The notes under the pieces: generated by a model | What the model saw: the letters and a program-made list of their open reading frames with translations, nothing else | Database searches by the model: none | Told to the model about the DNA's origin: nothing | Assembly (NCBI RefSeq): GCF_002198715.1 | Contig: NZ_MWLK01000021.1 | Coordinates: forward strand, 186,001-250,000 | From: Rhodomicrobium sp. R_RK_3 | GTDB taxonomy: Bacteria; Pseudomonadota; Alphaproteobacteria; Rhizobiales; Rhodomicrobiaceae | Direction of reading: 5' to 3' | DNA length: 64,000 bases | Part shown: positions 17,063-25,420 of the stretch, piece by piece | How positions within the stretch are numbered: position 1 is the first letter of the stretch | How the letters are laid out: each line of letters begins with the position of its first letter | Translations under genes and position numbers: made by a program

Positions 17063-17860
17063 ATGGGCGGGCTGATCCTCAATGCCGATGATTATGCGCT
17101 CGACGAGGCGGTCGACCGCGCCATCCTCGATCTGGCGGCACGCAAGATCGTCACGGCGGCGAGCGCGATGGTGCTGTCGCCACGATGGCGCGAGGCGGCG
17201 GTGGCAATCGCCGACCGGCCCATCGATGTCGGCTTGCATCTGGATCTGACCAGCCACTTCGCCGCGCCGGTATTTCCGGTCGCCAGCCTGCGGGCGCTGA
17301 TCGGCAAGGCCTATGCCGGCCGGCTCGATGTCATCCGCCTGCGCGCCGCCGTCGATGTCCAGCTCGACCGCTTCGAGGCCGAACTCGGCCGCCGCCCCGA
17401 TTTCATCGACGGCCATCAGCACGTGCATCAATTGCCGGTCATCCGGCTGGAGCTGCTGGATGCTCTGAAGCGGCGCTATGGCAGCGCAGCCGGCGCGATC
17501 GGCTTGCGGATCTGCAAGTCGCGGCGGCCGCGCGGGCTGAAGGCGGAGCTGATCGGCGCGCTCGGGGCGAACCGTTTCGCCGCGCTGGCGCAAGGGCATC
17601 CGGTGAATTCGGATTTCCTCGGCGTCTACGGTTTCTCGCCGCGCGCCGATCTGGAGGCGCTGTGGAAGGCATGGCTGTCGCACCCGGAAGGCGAGGCGCC
17701 GCTCGCCATGTGCCATGTGGCGGTGGAGGGCCCCTCGGGCGGCGACCCGATCCGCGCGGCCCGGCTGCGCGAATTCGCCTGGCTCGGCAGCGGCGCATTC
17801 GCGGATTTATGCGCCGAGTTCTCGATCACCCCGGCGCGCTGGCCTGTGCGGGTGGGGTAA
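17063..17860 (+). CDS. ChbG/HpnK (YdjC) family carbohydrate deacetylase
   Basis: The metal-binding family start L-I-L-N-A-D-D-Y-A-L is at residues 4-13, followed by V-G-L-H-L-D-L-T (about 57-64) and F-I-D-G-H-Q-H-V-H (about 114-122), which supply the conserved Asp/His ligands. The C-terminal region carries E-G-E-A-P-L-A-M-C-H-V-A. Members deacetylate N-acetylated sugars, including chitobiose (ChbG) and hopanoid-linked GlcNAc (HpnK). With GT2 and GtrA upstream, a lipid-linked GlcNAc deacetylase is a fair inference. Confidence 0.87.
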   Translation: MGGLILNADDYALDEAVDRAILDLAARKIVTAASAMVLSPRWREAAVAIADRPIDVGLHLDLTSHFAAPVFPVASLRALIGKAYAGRLDVIRLRAAVDVQLDRFEAELGRRPDFIDGHQHVHQLPVIRLELLDALKRRYGSAAGAIGLRICKSRRPRGLKAELIGALGANRFAALAQGHPVNSDFLGVYGFSPRADLEALWKAWLSHPEGEAPLAMCHVAVEGPSGGDPIRAARLREFAWLGSGAFADLCAEFSITPARWPVRVG

Positions 17861-17878
17861 TCCCACGCGCTCTCTTTT

Positions 17879-17989
17879 CGTAATCCCCGCGAAAGCGGGG
17901 ATCCAGTACGCCGCAGCGTAAGTGGTTGGGCAGAAAGCCAATATCGAGTTTGCCCTTTACTGGGTCCCCGCTTTCGCGGGGATTACGTC
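17879..17989 (+). repeat. Repeat family B, copy B1
   Basis: About 110 bp. Two 30-nt arms (17879-17908 and 17958-17987) form an inverted repeat with about one mismatch; each arm is itself palindromic (CCCCGCGAAAGCGGGG). The inner part includes GCCGCAGCG and GCCCTTTAC, shared with copy B2. It lies between the converging deacetylase and YfhO-like genes. Confidence 0.85.
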
Positions 17990-18018
17990 TGATGAGTGGC
18001 AAACGCCTTGCCCAATCG

Positions 18019-20409
18019 CTACTTGCGGCCCCCAAACATCATCGAGCCAAGCTGCGCCATGGCGCCTTTGATCGGCCGGAAGCTGAACTGCACGCGGTGG
18101 CGTCCCGCCGGCACCGCAACAGCGCGGAACAGCACATTGGCTCGGAAGATCGGCGTCGGCTTGCCGTCGACTTCGGCGAACCACCAGGGGTGCCACACGT
18201 CGTTCAGCACCACGAAGCCGGGCTTGTCGGCGTTGACCTCGACATCGACCTGGGTGTTGCGATAGGCCATCAGCTTGGCGCCGGCCGGCTGGCCGCGCAG
18301 ATCGGAAGTGCGGGCGGCGGGCATGATCGGGGCATTCGGCAACAGCACGGTCTCGCGCGGATCGACGTCAGGCCAGCGGCCGGTGCGGGTCAGCGTCGGG
18401 AAATCGGCGACGCGCCATTTCGACAGGAACATCACGCGCGGCAGGGCGCCGGCATTTTCGTAGATCGTGCCGTCAGGCGTGCGCACGAGCTGCGTCAGGT
18501 CGCCCGGCTTCAGCGCCTTGTCGATGCTCTCGACCGCGACCGGGCTGACTATATAGCGCAGGCCCATCAGGTCGGCCATGACCGAGTGGTAGGACGAGAA
18601 GAGCGGCGTGTAATAGCGCTGCTGCGGCACCGCGATGGTGTCGCCGGCGCCGAGCGTATCCTCGACCTCGCGCAGCCGCAGCGGATTATAGCCGAGCGTG
18701 TGGTCGAAGCCGTGGGTGAGGCCGGAATTCGGCCAGCTGAAACCGACGCCGAGCAGCTCGACCCGGTCGCGCCGGTCGGAGGGGAGGGCAGGCTGCGTCC
18801 TCGTCTTCAGATAGGTGACGACGGTGTTCAGCGTGCCGGGGTTGAAGGGCGAGGTGCGGCTGACGGCATGACCGGTCGATTCGTTCGGCTTGGCGTTGAT
18901 GCCGAGGTCGAGGACCATGAAGCCGGCCACCAGCAGCACCACGAAGGAAGCCGGCAGCAACTGCATCCGCTGGCTGGCATAGATCAGGCCGAGCGCGGCG
19001 GCGGCGAAGGCGCAGGACGCCGCGACGGGCCGCATCGCATTGTGAAGCTGGGCGTGGCTGCTCGCCACGGCAAGGCAAAGGGCAAAGATGACGGCGAGCG
19101 TGCCGGCCAGAATGATGAGCTGCACGCTGCCGATCTTGCGTATGCCGTTGGTGAGCGCGAGGTGGAGGCAATAGCCGGCGGCGAGCGCGCTCAGCGCGCC
19201 GATGAAGAAGGTGGCGTCCGCCGGGCGCCGGAACAGTGGCACGCCGGGCAGCAGATCGTAGAAGATGCGGAAGGCGGGCGTGTTGGTGCCGAGCGCGTAA
19301 AGCAGGCAGAAGCCGAGCCCGATGCCGAGGAATTTTACGTCGCGGTGCCATTGCGCAGGGCGGGCGACGATCAGCGCCAGCAGGGCCAGCATCGGCAGGG
19401 CGCCCATATAGATCTGGCCCATATTCTGCGCCAGCCCTTCGCTGCCGTTCCAGCCGAATGTGCCCGGACCCCAATAGGTCACGGTCGGATCGTTGGCGCC
19501 GAACAGGTCGGCGACGATGGCGGTGAGCAGTGAGGCCGGGTGCAGCGAGGTGCCCGTATTGGCGGCAAAAGCGATCACCGGGCGGCTCGACGACAGGCCG
19601 AACAGATAGGTGAGCACGACCGGGATGGTGGCAAAGACGATCACCATCAGCGCGGCGGCCGCCAGCGGCTTGACCGATTGGCGCATCGACTGCCGCCAGT
19701 CCGGGCTCATCACCCAATGGCTGACGACATAGCCCGCGAGCAGGAACGCGCCGAGCAATTGCACCTGTCCCGGCTCCATCAGCATCAGCGCCGCCGCGCC
19801 GCCGGCGAGCACGCCGTAGAGCGGAGAGCGCCGGTCGAGGGCGCGTGAGAGCAGCCACAGCGCCAGCATGAAGAACACGAGGCCCTGCACCTGCGTCACA
19901 TGCTGGATGCGGGCATTGGCCGAGGCGCCGAAGCCGAAGGCGAGCGCGGCCATGACGCCGGCGGCCGGATGCCAGCCGCGATCCTTGAAGATCATCAGCA
20001 CGGCGAGGCACCCCGCCAGCACCACGGCGAAGACGTAGACGGCGAAGGCCCGCATGCTCGGCGCGCCGTCGAAATAGGCGAGCAGCAGCGCGGGCGAGAA
20101 GATCAGCGATTGCGGATCGGCGATCTGCGGCGAGCCGCCGAAGACGTTCGGCGTCCAAAAGGGCGAGTCGCCGCTATGCAGGGCATGCGCGAGGAACTGC
20201 AATTGCGGATAGAAATGCGCCTCGGCGTCATAGGGCAGGATCACCCGTCCCGTCAGCCAGGGCAGCGCCAGGATCACCCAACCGGCGAAGACGCAGGCGA
20301 AGGCCGCGAGATAACCCTGATCGGCCAGGCCGGCCAACGTACCGCTCTCGACCGACCACCTTTGGCGTTCGGGCCGGAGCGTTGAGATTTCGATGTCCGG
20401 TCTGTTCAA
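18019..20409 (-). CDS. Large YfhO-like multi-pass membrane protein
   Basis: About 796 residues with roughly 12 membrane helices in the first two thirds (for example A-C-V-F-A-G-W-V-I-L-A-L-P-W-L and F-A-V-V-L-A-G-C-L-A-V-L-M-I-F), then a soluble C-terminal domain. The N-terminal loop with F-Y-P-Q-L-Q-F-L and P-F-W-T-P-N-V-F-G-G-S-P resembles GT-C/YfhO proteins, which add lipid-linked sugars to cell-surface polymers. There is no Met near the N-terminus; TTG 20409, 5 nt after GGGGA, is my pick, with TTG 20421 possible. It fits with the GT2-GtrA-deacetylase group. Confidence 0.82.
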   Translation of the reverse strand: MNRPDIEISTLRPERQRWSVESGTLAGLADQGYLAAFACVFAGWVILALPWLTGRVILPYDAEAHFYPQLQFLAHALHSGDSPFWTPNVFGGSPQIADPQSLIFSPALLLAYFDGAPSMRAFAVYVFAVVLAGCLAVLMIFKDRGWHPAAGVMAALAFGFGASANARIQHVTQVQGLVFFMLALWLLSRALDRRSPLYGVLAGGAAALMLMEPGQVQLLGAFLLAGYVVSHWVMSPDWRQSMRQSVKPLAAAALMVIVFATIPVVLTYLFGLSSSRPVIAFAANTGTSLHPASLLTAIVADLFGANDPTVTYWGPGTFGWNGSEGLAQNMGQIYMGALPMLALLALIVARPAQWHRDVKFLGIGLGFCLLYALGTNTPAFRIFYDLLPGVPLFRRPADATFFIGALSALAAGYCLHLALTNGIRKIGSVQLIILAGTLAVIFALCLAVASSHAQLHNAMRPVAASCAFAAAALGLIYASQRMQLLPASFVVLLVAGFMVLDLGINAKPNESTGHAVSRTSPFNPGTLNTVVTYLKTRTQPALPSDRRDRVELLGVGFSWPNSGLTHGFDHTLGYNPLRLREVEDTLGAGDTIAVPQQRYYTPLFSSYHSVMADLMGLRYIVSPVAVESIDKALKPGDLTQLVRTPDGTIYENAGALPRVMFLSKWRVADFPTLTRTGRWPDVDPRETVLLPNAPIMPAARTSDLRGQPAGAKLMAYRNTQVDVEVNADKPGFVVLNDVWHPWWFAEVDGKPTPIFRANVLFRAVAVPAGRHRVQFSFRPIKGAMAQLGSMMFGGRK

Positions 20410-20518
20410 GTAAGTCCCCAACTCAAAGCCACACTCAATTCAAAGGCCAAGACCATAGAGCACACGCGCCCGGTTCCAAGTGGAATCTCGGAGAAGGCAC
20501 AGCGTCAGATTGTGTAGT

Positions 20519-21289
20519 CTATCCCTCTTGCGCCGATCTGTTCTGTTGGGCGAATGCCCCGTTCAGTGTTGAAACCGCGCCGATCGTCACGGTCGGCGCC
20601 GCATGCATCGCCATGAAGGCCATCCGGTCGCTATTGTGCCCCAGATTGGGAAAATGGCGCCTTGCCGCAAAACCACCCGCCGAAAGCAGCGCGATCATGT
20701 CCCGCTCGTCAAACACCTGAAAGCCGAGGCTGGATCGCAATTTTCGGTAATCCGAGAAATAAGTCTTCACCAGCCCGGTGCAGGCGGCGAGGAAGAACCC
20801 GTTCGCGGCGGCGAATTTCAGTAGCGCCGCCGCATCGGCGACGGGCGATTGACCGGGCGGGACCACGTCGGCGATCAGCAGGCGGCCGCCATCGGCGAGT
20901 TTGGTCCGCCACAGGATCAGCGCCTTGCGCAAATCCTCGGCCGGCAAATATTGGATGACCGAATTCGCCACGATCAGGTCCAGCGAGCGGTCGGGCAGGG
21001 CGGCGGCGATCTGTTCCGGCGCCAGGATCCCGATGTCGCTGCGCTTGCCGAAATGTGCCGTCAATGCTTGGCGGACATTGGCCGAGGCGTCGCAAAGCGT
21101 GAGCTGCGCGCAAGCATCGGCGACGCGATCGGCCGATAGGGCCGCGCCGCATCCATAGTCCAGCACATGGCAGCCCGGCCCGGGCAGGTTGGCGACAATG
21201 TCCTCGGCGATCTGCCGGTAATGCGCCGCCTCATGGCGCGCATTGGCATAAATCGGGGGCTTGCCGTCCCAAAACTCGATCCAGCTCAC
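20519..21289 (-). CDS. Class I SAM-dependent methyltransferase
   Basis: A 256-residue Rossmann methyltransferase. Motif I is V-L-D-Y-G-C-G-A-A-L-S (about 43-53), motif II ends L-C-D-A-S, and motif IV/post is L-D-L-I-V-A-N-S-V-I-Q-Y-L (about 104-116). The core is followed by G-G-R-L-L-I-A-D-V-V-P-P-G. The start is ATG 21289. It shares strand with the YfhO-like gene 98 bp downstream and may be in its operon. The methylated substrate is unknown. Confidence 0.85.
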   Translation of the reverse strand: MSWIEFWDGKPPIYANARHEAAHYRQIAEDIVANLPGPGCHVLDYGCGAALSADRVADACAQLTLCDASANVRQALTAHFGKRSDIGILAPEQIAAALPDRSLDLIVANSVIQYLPAEDLRKALILWRTKLADGGRLLIADVVPPGQSPVADAAALLKFAAANGFFLAACTGLVKTYFSDYRKLRSSLGFQVFDERDMIALLSAGGFAARRHFPNLGHNSDRMAFMAMHAAPTVTIGAVSTLNGAFAQQNRSAQEG

Positions 21290-21748
21290 CGTGGCTACCC
21301 GTTGGCTTCAAATTGTCCGCCCATCCGGCGGCCGGCATGAGAATAAAATGCGGATGTTTAAATGGCGTTCCCAAGGCTCGGCTTCCGGTTCGCGCCAGGC
21401 AGCGGTTCGCGCGCTGCCCGATACGGCCGGCGGTTCTTCGCCCGCCTGTTCCTCAACACCAGAATAAGCGCGAGTGGCTCGATTGCAACAGCCATGTTGC
21501 GGCTTCGCTAATGGGGTCTTTTTGCGCCTCCTTTTGCGGAGGGCACCATGGACCAGCGAAGATGAACGGAAGATGGCGAAGATCTGGCGCGGCGGCCGAG
21601 CCCGCCCCGGGCGGTCGGATCTTGGCGTCTATTGCGGCGAACCCCGGCGCGGCGGTCCGCATCGCTTGTCGCGCCTGGCCTGTCACAGGCGCGACATGGT
21701 TTTCGCGCCATGATGGAGAATAGGTTTGGCCTCGGCTGGAGCGGTTGC
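21290..21748. other. Divergent spacer upstream of the metallophosphoesterase
   Basis: About 460 bp of promoter-containing spacer between the methyltransferase and the phosphoesterase. Short open frames inside have no ribosome-binding sites or recognisable sequence. It contains one strong dyad, listed separately. Confidence 0.4.
21667..21696. promoter_or_regulatory. Perfect 11-bp stem-loop upstream of metallophosphoesterase
   Basis: TGTCGCGCCTG (21667-21677) pairs exactly with CAGGCGCGACA (21686-21696) across an 8-nt loop. It ends 52 bp before the chosen start. A short TTTT follows after GG, so it could act as an attenuator, or the symmetric DNA could be an operator. Confidence 0.45.
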
Positions 21749-22603
21749 ATGGCGCGCATCATCGCCCTTTCGGATCTCCATCTCTCGCCGACACACGGTT
21801 TCTTCTGGGAAAATTGGCGCATCGCGCGGGACTTCGCCAACCGCGCCGGGGCCGAGGCGATCATCGTCAATGGCGACCTCTGCATCAACGGGCCGGACAG
21901 CGATGCCGAAATGGCCTTCGCCGCCACGGCGCTCGGCCGTCTGAACGGCGTCGTGCTGGCGCTGCCGGGCAATCACGATGTCGGCGACGAGCCGCCGGGG
22001 CAGGATGTCCGGCAGATCGTCGATGCCGAGCGGCTGGCGCGCTGGACCCGCGCTTTCGGCCGCGATCACTTCGCGCTGGAGATCGGCGGCTGGTGGCTGA
22101 TCGGCCTCGACGCCCAGCTTTTCGGCTCAGGTCTTGCCGAGGAGGCCATGCAGAACCGGCGGCTCGACGAGCAGTTGCGCGGCGCCGGCGGACGCCCGGT
22201 CGCGCTGTTCCTGCATAAGCCGCTCTTCGCCGAGCACCCGCATGAGAGGGAGGCGACATCGGCGACGCTGCAGCCGGTGCCGCGCCTCGAATTGCTGGCG
22301 AGGCTGGCCCGTGCGGATGTGCGCCTGGTGGTCAGCGGCCATCTGCATCAGTTCCGCGACCGGGTGATCGACGGCATCCGCCACCTCTGGCTGCCCGCCG
22401 TCGCCTTCCGCCCGACGCGGCCGGCGGGCGGCGACCCGCGCTGCGGGCTCGCGATCATCGATTTCTCCGACACGGGTGCGAAGGTGCAAATCGAATATCC
22501 AGCGGGCCTGGTCGATCACGACTTGGATGCAATCAAAGGCCATGGCCGCTATCGCTTCCTGCGCGAAATGCCCCCCTCTCCGCCACCCGCCGAACTCGGG
22601 TAA
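21749..22603 (+). CDS. Calcineurin-like metallophosphoesterase
   Basis: All metal-binding blocks are present: D-L-H at 9-11 (L-S-D-L-H-L-S), N-G-D (about 49-51), G-N-H-D (about 80-83) and G-H-L-H near 200. The 284-residue enzyme resembles cyclic-AMP/cyclic-nucleotide phosphodiesterase (CpdA) and related Icc-type proteins but could act on other phosphodiesters. ATG 21749 follows GGAG. The frame is open upstream to 21632 without a family-like sequence. Confidence 0.88.
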   Translation: MARIIALSDLHLSPTHGFFWENWRIARDFANRAGAEAIIVNGDLCINGPDSDAEMAFAATALGRLNGVVLALPGNHDVGDEPPGQDVRQIVDAERLARWTRAFGRDHFALEIGGWWLIGLDAQLFGSGLAEEAMQNRRLDEQLRGAGGRPVALFLHKPLFAEHPHEREATSATLQPVPRLELLARLARADVRLVVSGHLHQFRDRVIDGIRHLWLPAVAFRPTRPAGGDPRCGLAIIDFSDTGAKVQIEYPAGLVDHDLDAIKGHGRYRFLREMPPSPPPAELG

Positions 22604-22786
22604 GCGCATTCTCTCTCGCCATGATTTTGCCCGGCCTGGATTTTTCCGGAAAACCCGCCTTCGCTTTCCGCCAAGCTGCACTACACTGGATGCGGCGGGG
22701 GACGGCCGGCTGCGGAAGTCCTCCCGCGTCCGTTGAGTAAAAAACCGGCCTCCCGGCAAAGGGAGCGTCCGCCAGGGAAACGCTTC

Positions 22787-24103
22787 ATGAATCTGTTCCA
22801 TCTCTTGCAGCAAGCGCGCGCGTCCGGACGGCCGGTGCGCGCCGGACTGATCGGCGCGGGCAAATTCGGCTCGATGTTCCTCGCGCAAGTTCCCTTCACC
22901 GAGGGGCTGAGCGTCAGCGCCATCGCCGATCTCAGCCCGGCCCGTGCGCGGTCGGCCTGCCGTGTCGTCGGCTGGGACGAGGCGCGCGTCGCCGCGACCG
23001 CCTTCATCGAGGACGGCAAGGCGCTTGCCGCGCGCGACGATGTCGACGTGGTGATCGAGGCGACGGGCCATCCCGCCGCCGGCATCGCCCATGCGCGGGC
23101 GGCGATCGCTGCGGGCAAGCATGTCGTCATGGTCAATGTCGAGGCCGATGTGCTGGCCGGGCCGCTGCTCGCCGCCGAGGCGGCCTCGGCCGGCGTCGTC
23201 TACAGCCTCGCCTACGGCGATCAGCCCGCCCTAGTTGCCGAAATGGTGGATTGGGCGCGGGCCTGCGGCTTTCGCGTCGTGGCAGCGGGCAAGGGCACGA
23301 AATATCTGCCGGAGTATCACAGCGTTACGCCCGCCGGCGTGTGGGCGCATTACGGGCTGAAGCCGGAGGAGGCAAAGGCTGCGGGCGTGAACCCGCAAAT
23401 GTTCAATTCCTTCCTCGACGGCACCAAATCCGCCATCGAGATGGCCGCCATCGCCAATGCCTGCGGGCTGGACGCGCCGGAAGACGGCCTCGCCTTCCCG
23501 CCCTGCGGCGTCGATGATTTGCCGCATGTGCTGCGCCCGCGCAAGGCCGGCGGCGTGCTGGAGCGCTCCGGTACGGTCGAGGTGGTCTCATCGCTGGAGC
23601 GCGACGGGCGGCCGGTGTTCCGCGATCTGCGCTGGGGCGTCTACGTGGTGATCGAGGCGCCGTCGGACTATGCCGCCGCCTGCTTTTCCCAATACGGCCT
23701 GAAGACCGATGCCAGCGGGCGCTATGCGGCGATGTACAAGCCCTATCATCTGATCGGCCTGGAGCTGAACATCTCGGTGCTGTCAGCGGCGCTGCGGCGC
23801 GAGCCGACGGGGGCGCCGCGCGGCTTTAGGGGTGATGCGGTCGCGGTGGCGAAGCGGGCGCTGAAGGCGGGCGAAACGCTCGACGGCGAGGGCGGCTTCA
23901 CGGTCTGGGGCAAATTGCTGCCCGCCGCGCGAAGCCTCGCCGAAGGCGCGCTGCCCATCGGCCTTGCGCATGGCGTCAAGCTGAAGCGTGCGGTCGAAAC
24001 AGGCGCGCCCATTCGCTGGGCCGATGTCGAGATCGACGAGACGGCCGATGCGGTCCGCACCCGCCGTGCCATGGAGGCACGGTTCGCGGCGGCGGCGAGC
24101 TAG
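22787..24103 (+). CDS. NAD(P)-binding dehydrogenase with SAF domain
   Basis: A Rossmann fold begins A-G-L-I-G-A-G-K-F-G-S-M (19-30, G-x-G-x-x-G), followed by a homoserine-dehydrogenase-like middle region with N-S-F-L-D-G-T-K-S-A-I-E-M-A and a C-terminal SAF-type part (R-A-L-K-A-G-E-T-L-D-G-E-G-G-F, A-H-G-V-K-L-K-R). Such 430-440 residue proteins are often mislabelled as FlgA-like. The pathway is probably carbohydrate or sugar-acid catabolism, but the substrate is unknown. ATG 22787 follows AGGGAA. No catabolic partner genes are adjacent. Confidence 0.8.
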   Translation: MNLFHLLQQARASGRPVRAGLIGAGKFGSMFLAQVPFTEGLSVSAIADLSPARARSACRVVGWDEARVAATAFIEDGKALAARDDVDVVIEATGHPAAGIAHARAAIAAGKHVVMVNVEADVLAGPLLAAEAASAGVVYSLAYGDQPALVAEMVDWARACGFRVVAAGKGTKYLPEYHSVTPAGVWAHYGLKPEEAKAAGVNPQMFNSFLDGTKSAIEMAAIANACGLDAPEDGLAFPPCGVDDLPHVLRPRKAGGVLERSGTVEVVSSLERDGRPVFRDLRWGVYVVIEAPSDYAAACFSQYGLKTDASGRYAAMYKPYHLIGLELNISVLSAALRREPTGAPRGFRGDAVAVAKRALKAGETLDGEGGFTVWGKLLPAARSLAEGALPIGLAHGVKLKRAVETGAPIRWADVEIDETADAVRTRRAMEARFAAAAS

Positions 24104-24156
24104 CGTTGCTTCAGCGGCGGCGGCTGGGGCGTGGGATCGGCGCCTGCCGGCAAGGC

Positions 24157-25158
24157 TCATGCGGTGCCGTTCTCTAGCTGCCGGGATTGCTCCGCGGCCC
24201 GCAGCCGTCCGCCTTGCGCGGCGGCCAGCTTGTTCATCTTGCGCAGGTCGTAATCGGAAAGCTGCATCGCTACGCAGACCCATTCTTCGACGATGTCGGC
24301 CATTTCCTGAAAGCCGATCGGGAAGCAGCGGCGGCGGGCATTGTAGATGGCGCGCGAGGCGTTGAAGCGGCGCAACAGCCTGCCGAGATGGCGATTCATT
24401 TCGGCACGGCCGGAGCCGCGCGCCACGACCTTCTCGACCAGGTCCATCTCCGCCATTTCGGACGCGCTGTAGAGATCGCCCTGCAGGATCAGGCTTTCCG
24501 TTTTCGCCTGCCCGATCCGGCGCATCAGGAAGGAATAGGCGCCCATGCCGGGAAACAGGCCGTAAAGCATTTCCGGCAGGCCGAACTTGGCCTGTTCCTC
24601 GGCGAAAATGAAGTCGCAGGAGAGGGCCGATTCCATGCCGCCGCCGAGCGCATCGCCCGCCACCAGCGCGCCGACGATCATCGGGGCGTCGAGGCCGCTA
24701 TAATTGGTGAAGCAGACATCGACGCAGCTCAAGGCGTAAGCGCGCAGCCGCTCGTGATCCTTCTGCCGCACCAGCCGCTCGAAATAGCGCAGGTCGCCGC
24801 CGAGATTGAAGATGCCGTCGGTGGCCGAGGCCCAGACGAGGAATTTGGCCAGCTCGGCCGCATCATGCGGCTCGTCGCGGTGAAAATCGTGCAGGGCGCG
24901 CTGGACCGTGCGGATGTCGCGCAAGAGGCGCGGGGCAAAGCTTCCGCCCTCCCGATGCTGCTGAAAGCACCAGATCGTGCAGAGATCGATATCGATCTCA
25001 AGCTTCAGCTCGAACAGATCGAGGCCGCCGAGGATCGTTGCGAGCCGGATGGCGCCCGGATTGTCCCACAGGGTCGGCGGAAGCGGCCGATCGCTGGCGG
25101 CGGCGGCATGCGCCTCATCGGGCCATTGATAGGCAACGCCGTCGACGGAGATTTGCAT
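24157..25158 (-). CDS. rpfF: RpfF-type DSF synthase (crotonase-fold acyl-ACP dehydratase/thioesterase)
   Basis: This 333-residue crotonase-fold enzyme resembles Xanthomonas RpfF closely, not just a generic enoyl-CoA hydratase: F-N-L-G-G-D-L (117-123), A-L-G-G-G-M-E-S-A-L-S-C (170-181), A-E-E (186-188), G-L-P-E-M-L-Y-G-L-F-P-G-M-G-A-Y-S-F (193-210) and W-V-C-V-A-M-Q-L. Glu176 and Glu196 occupy the places of catalytic Glu141/Glu161 with the same 20-residue spacing. RpfF makes cis-2-unsaturated fatty-acid signals from acyl-ACP. The N-terminus is about 35 residues longer than in Xanthomonas. ATG 25158 follows GAGGGAA. It is divergent from two sensor genes, the second RpfC-like. Confidence 0.9.
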   Translation of the reverse strand: MQISVDGVAYQWPDEAHAAAASDRPLPPTLWDNPGAIRLATILGGLDLFELKLEIDIDLCTIWCFQQHREGGSFAPRLLRDIRTVQRALHDFHRDEPHDAAELAKFLVWASATDGIFNLGGDLRYFERLVRQKDHERLRAYALSCVDVCFTNYSGLDAPMIVGALVAGDALGGGMESALSCDFIFAEEQAKFGLPEMLYGLFPGMGAYSFLMRRIGQAKTESLILQGDLYSASEMAEMDLVEKVVARGSGRAEMNRHLGRLLRRFNASRAIYNARRRCFPIGFQEMADIVEEWVCVAMQLSDYDLRKMNKLAAAQGGRLRAAEQSRQLENGTA

Positions 25159-25420
25159 TACGGTTCCCTCGCAAAGTTCATTAACGCAACTTTAAGTGGG
25201 TCGCATTGAAACGCGCCGCAACCAGATGAAAACATATTTTATTAGGTGGAACCATGGACGGAAGCTGCGAGGGTAAATGAACGGAAATATGCGATAAATT
25301 TGAATGAAATTGACCAGCAAATCTTCAGGGGCCGTTGGCCATTCGCCGAGCATGTTTTTGCGGAGTTTGCCAATTGGACTATAAGATTTTCGACATCTAA
25401 AAATCCGGCCGGCGGGCGTG

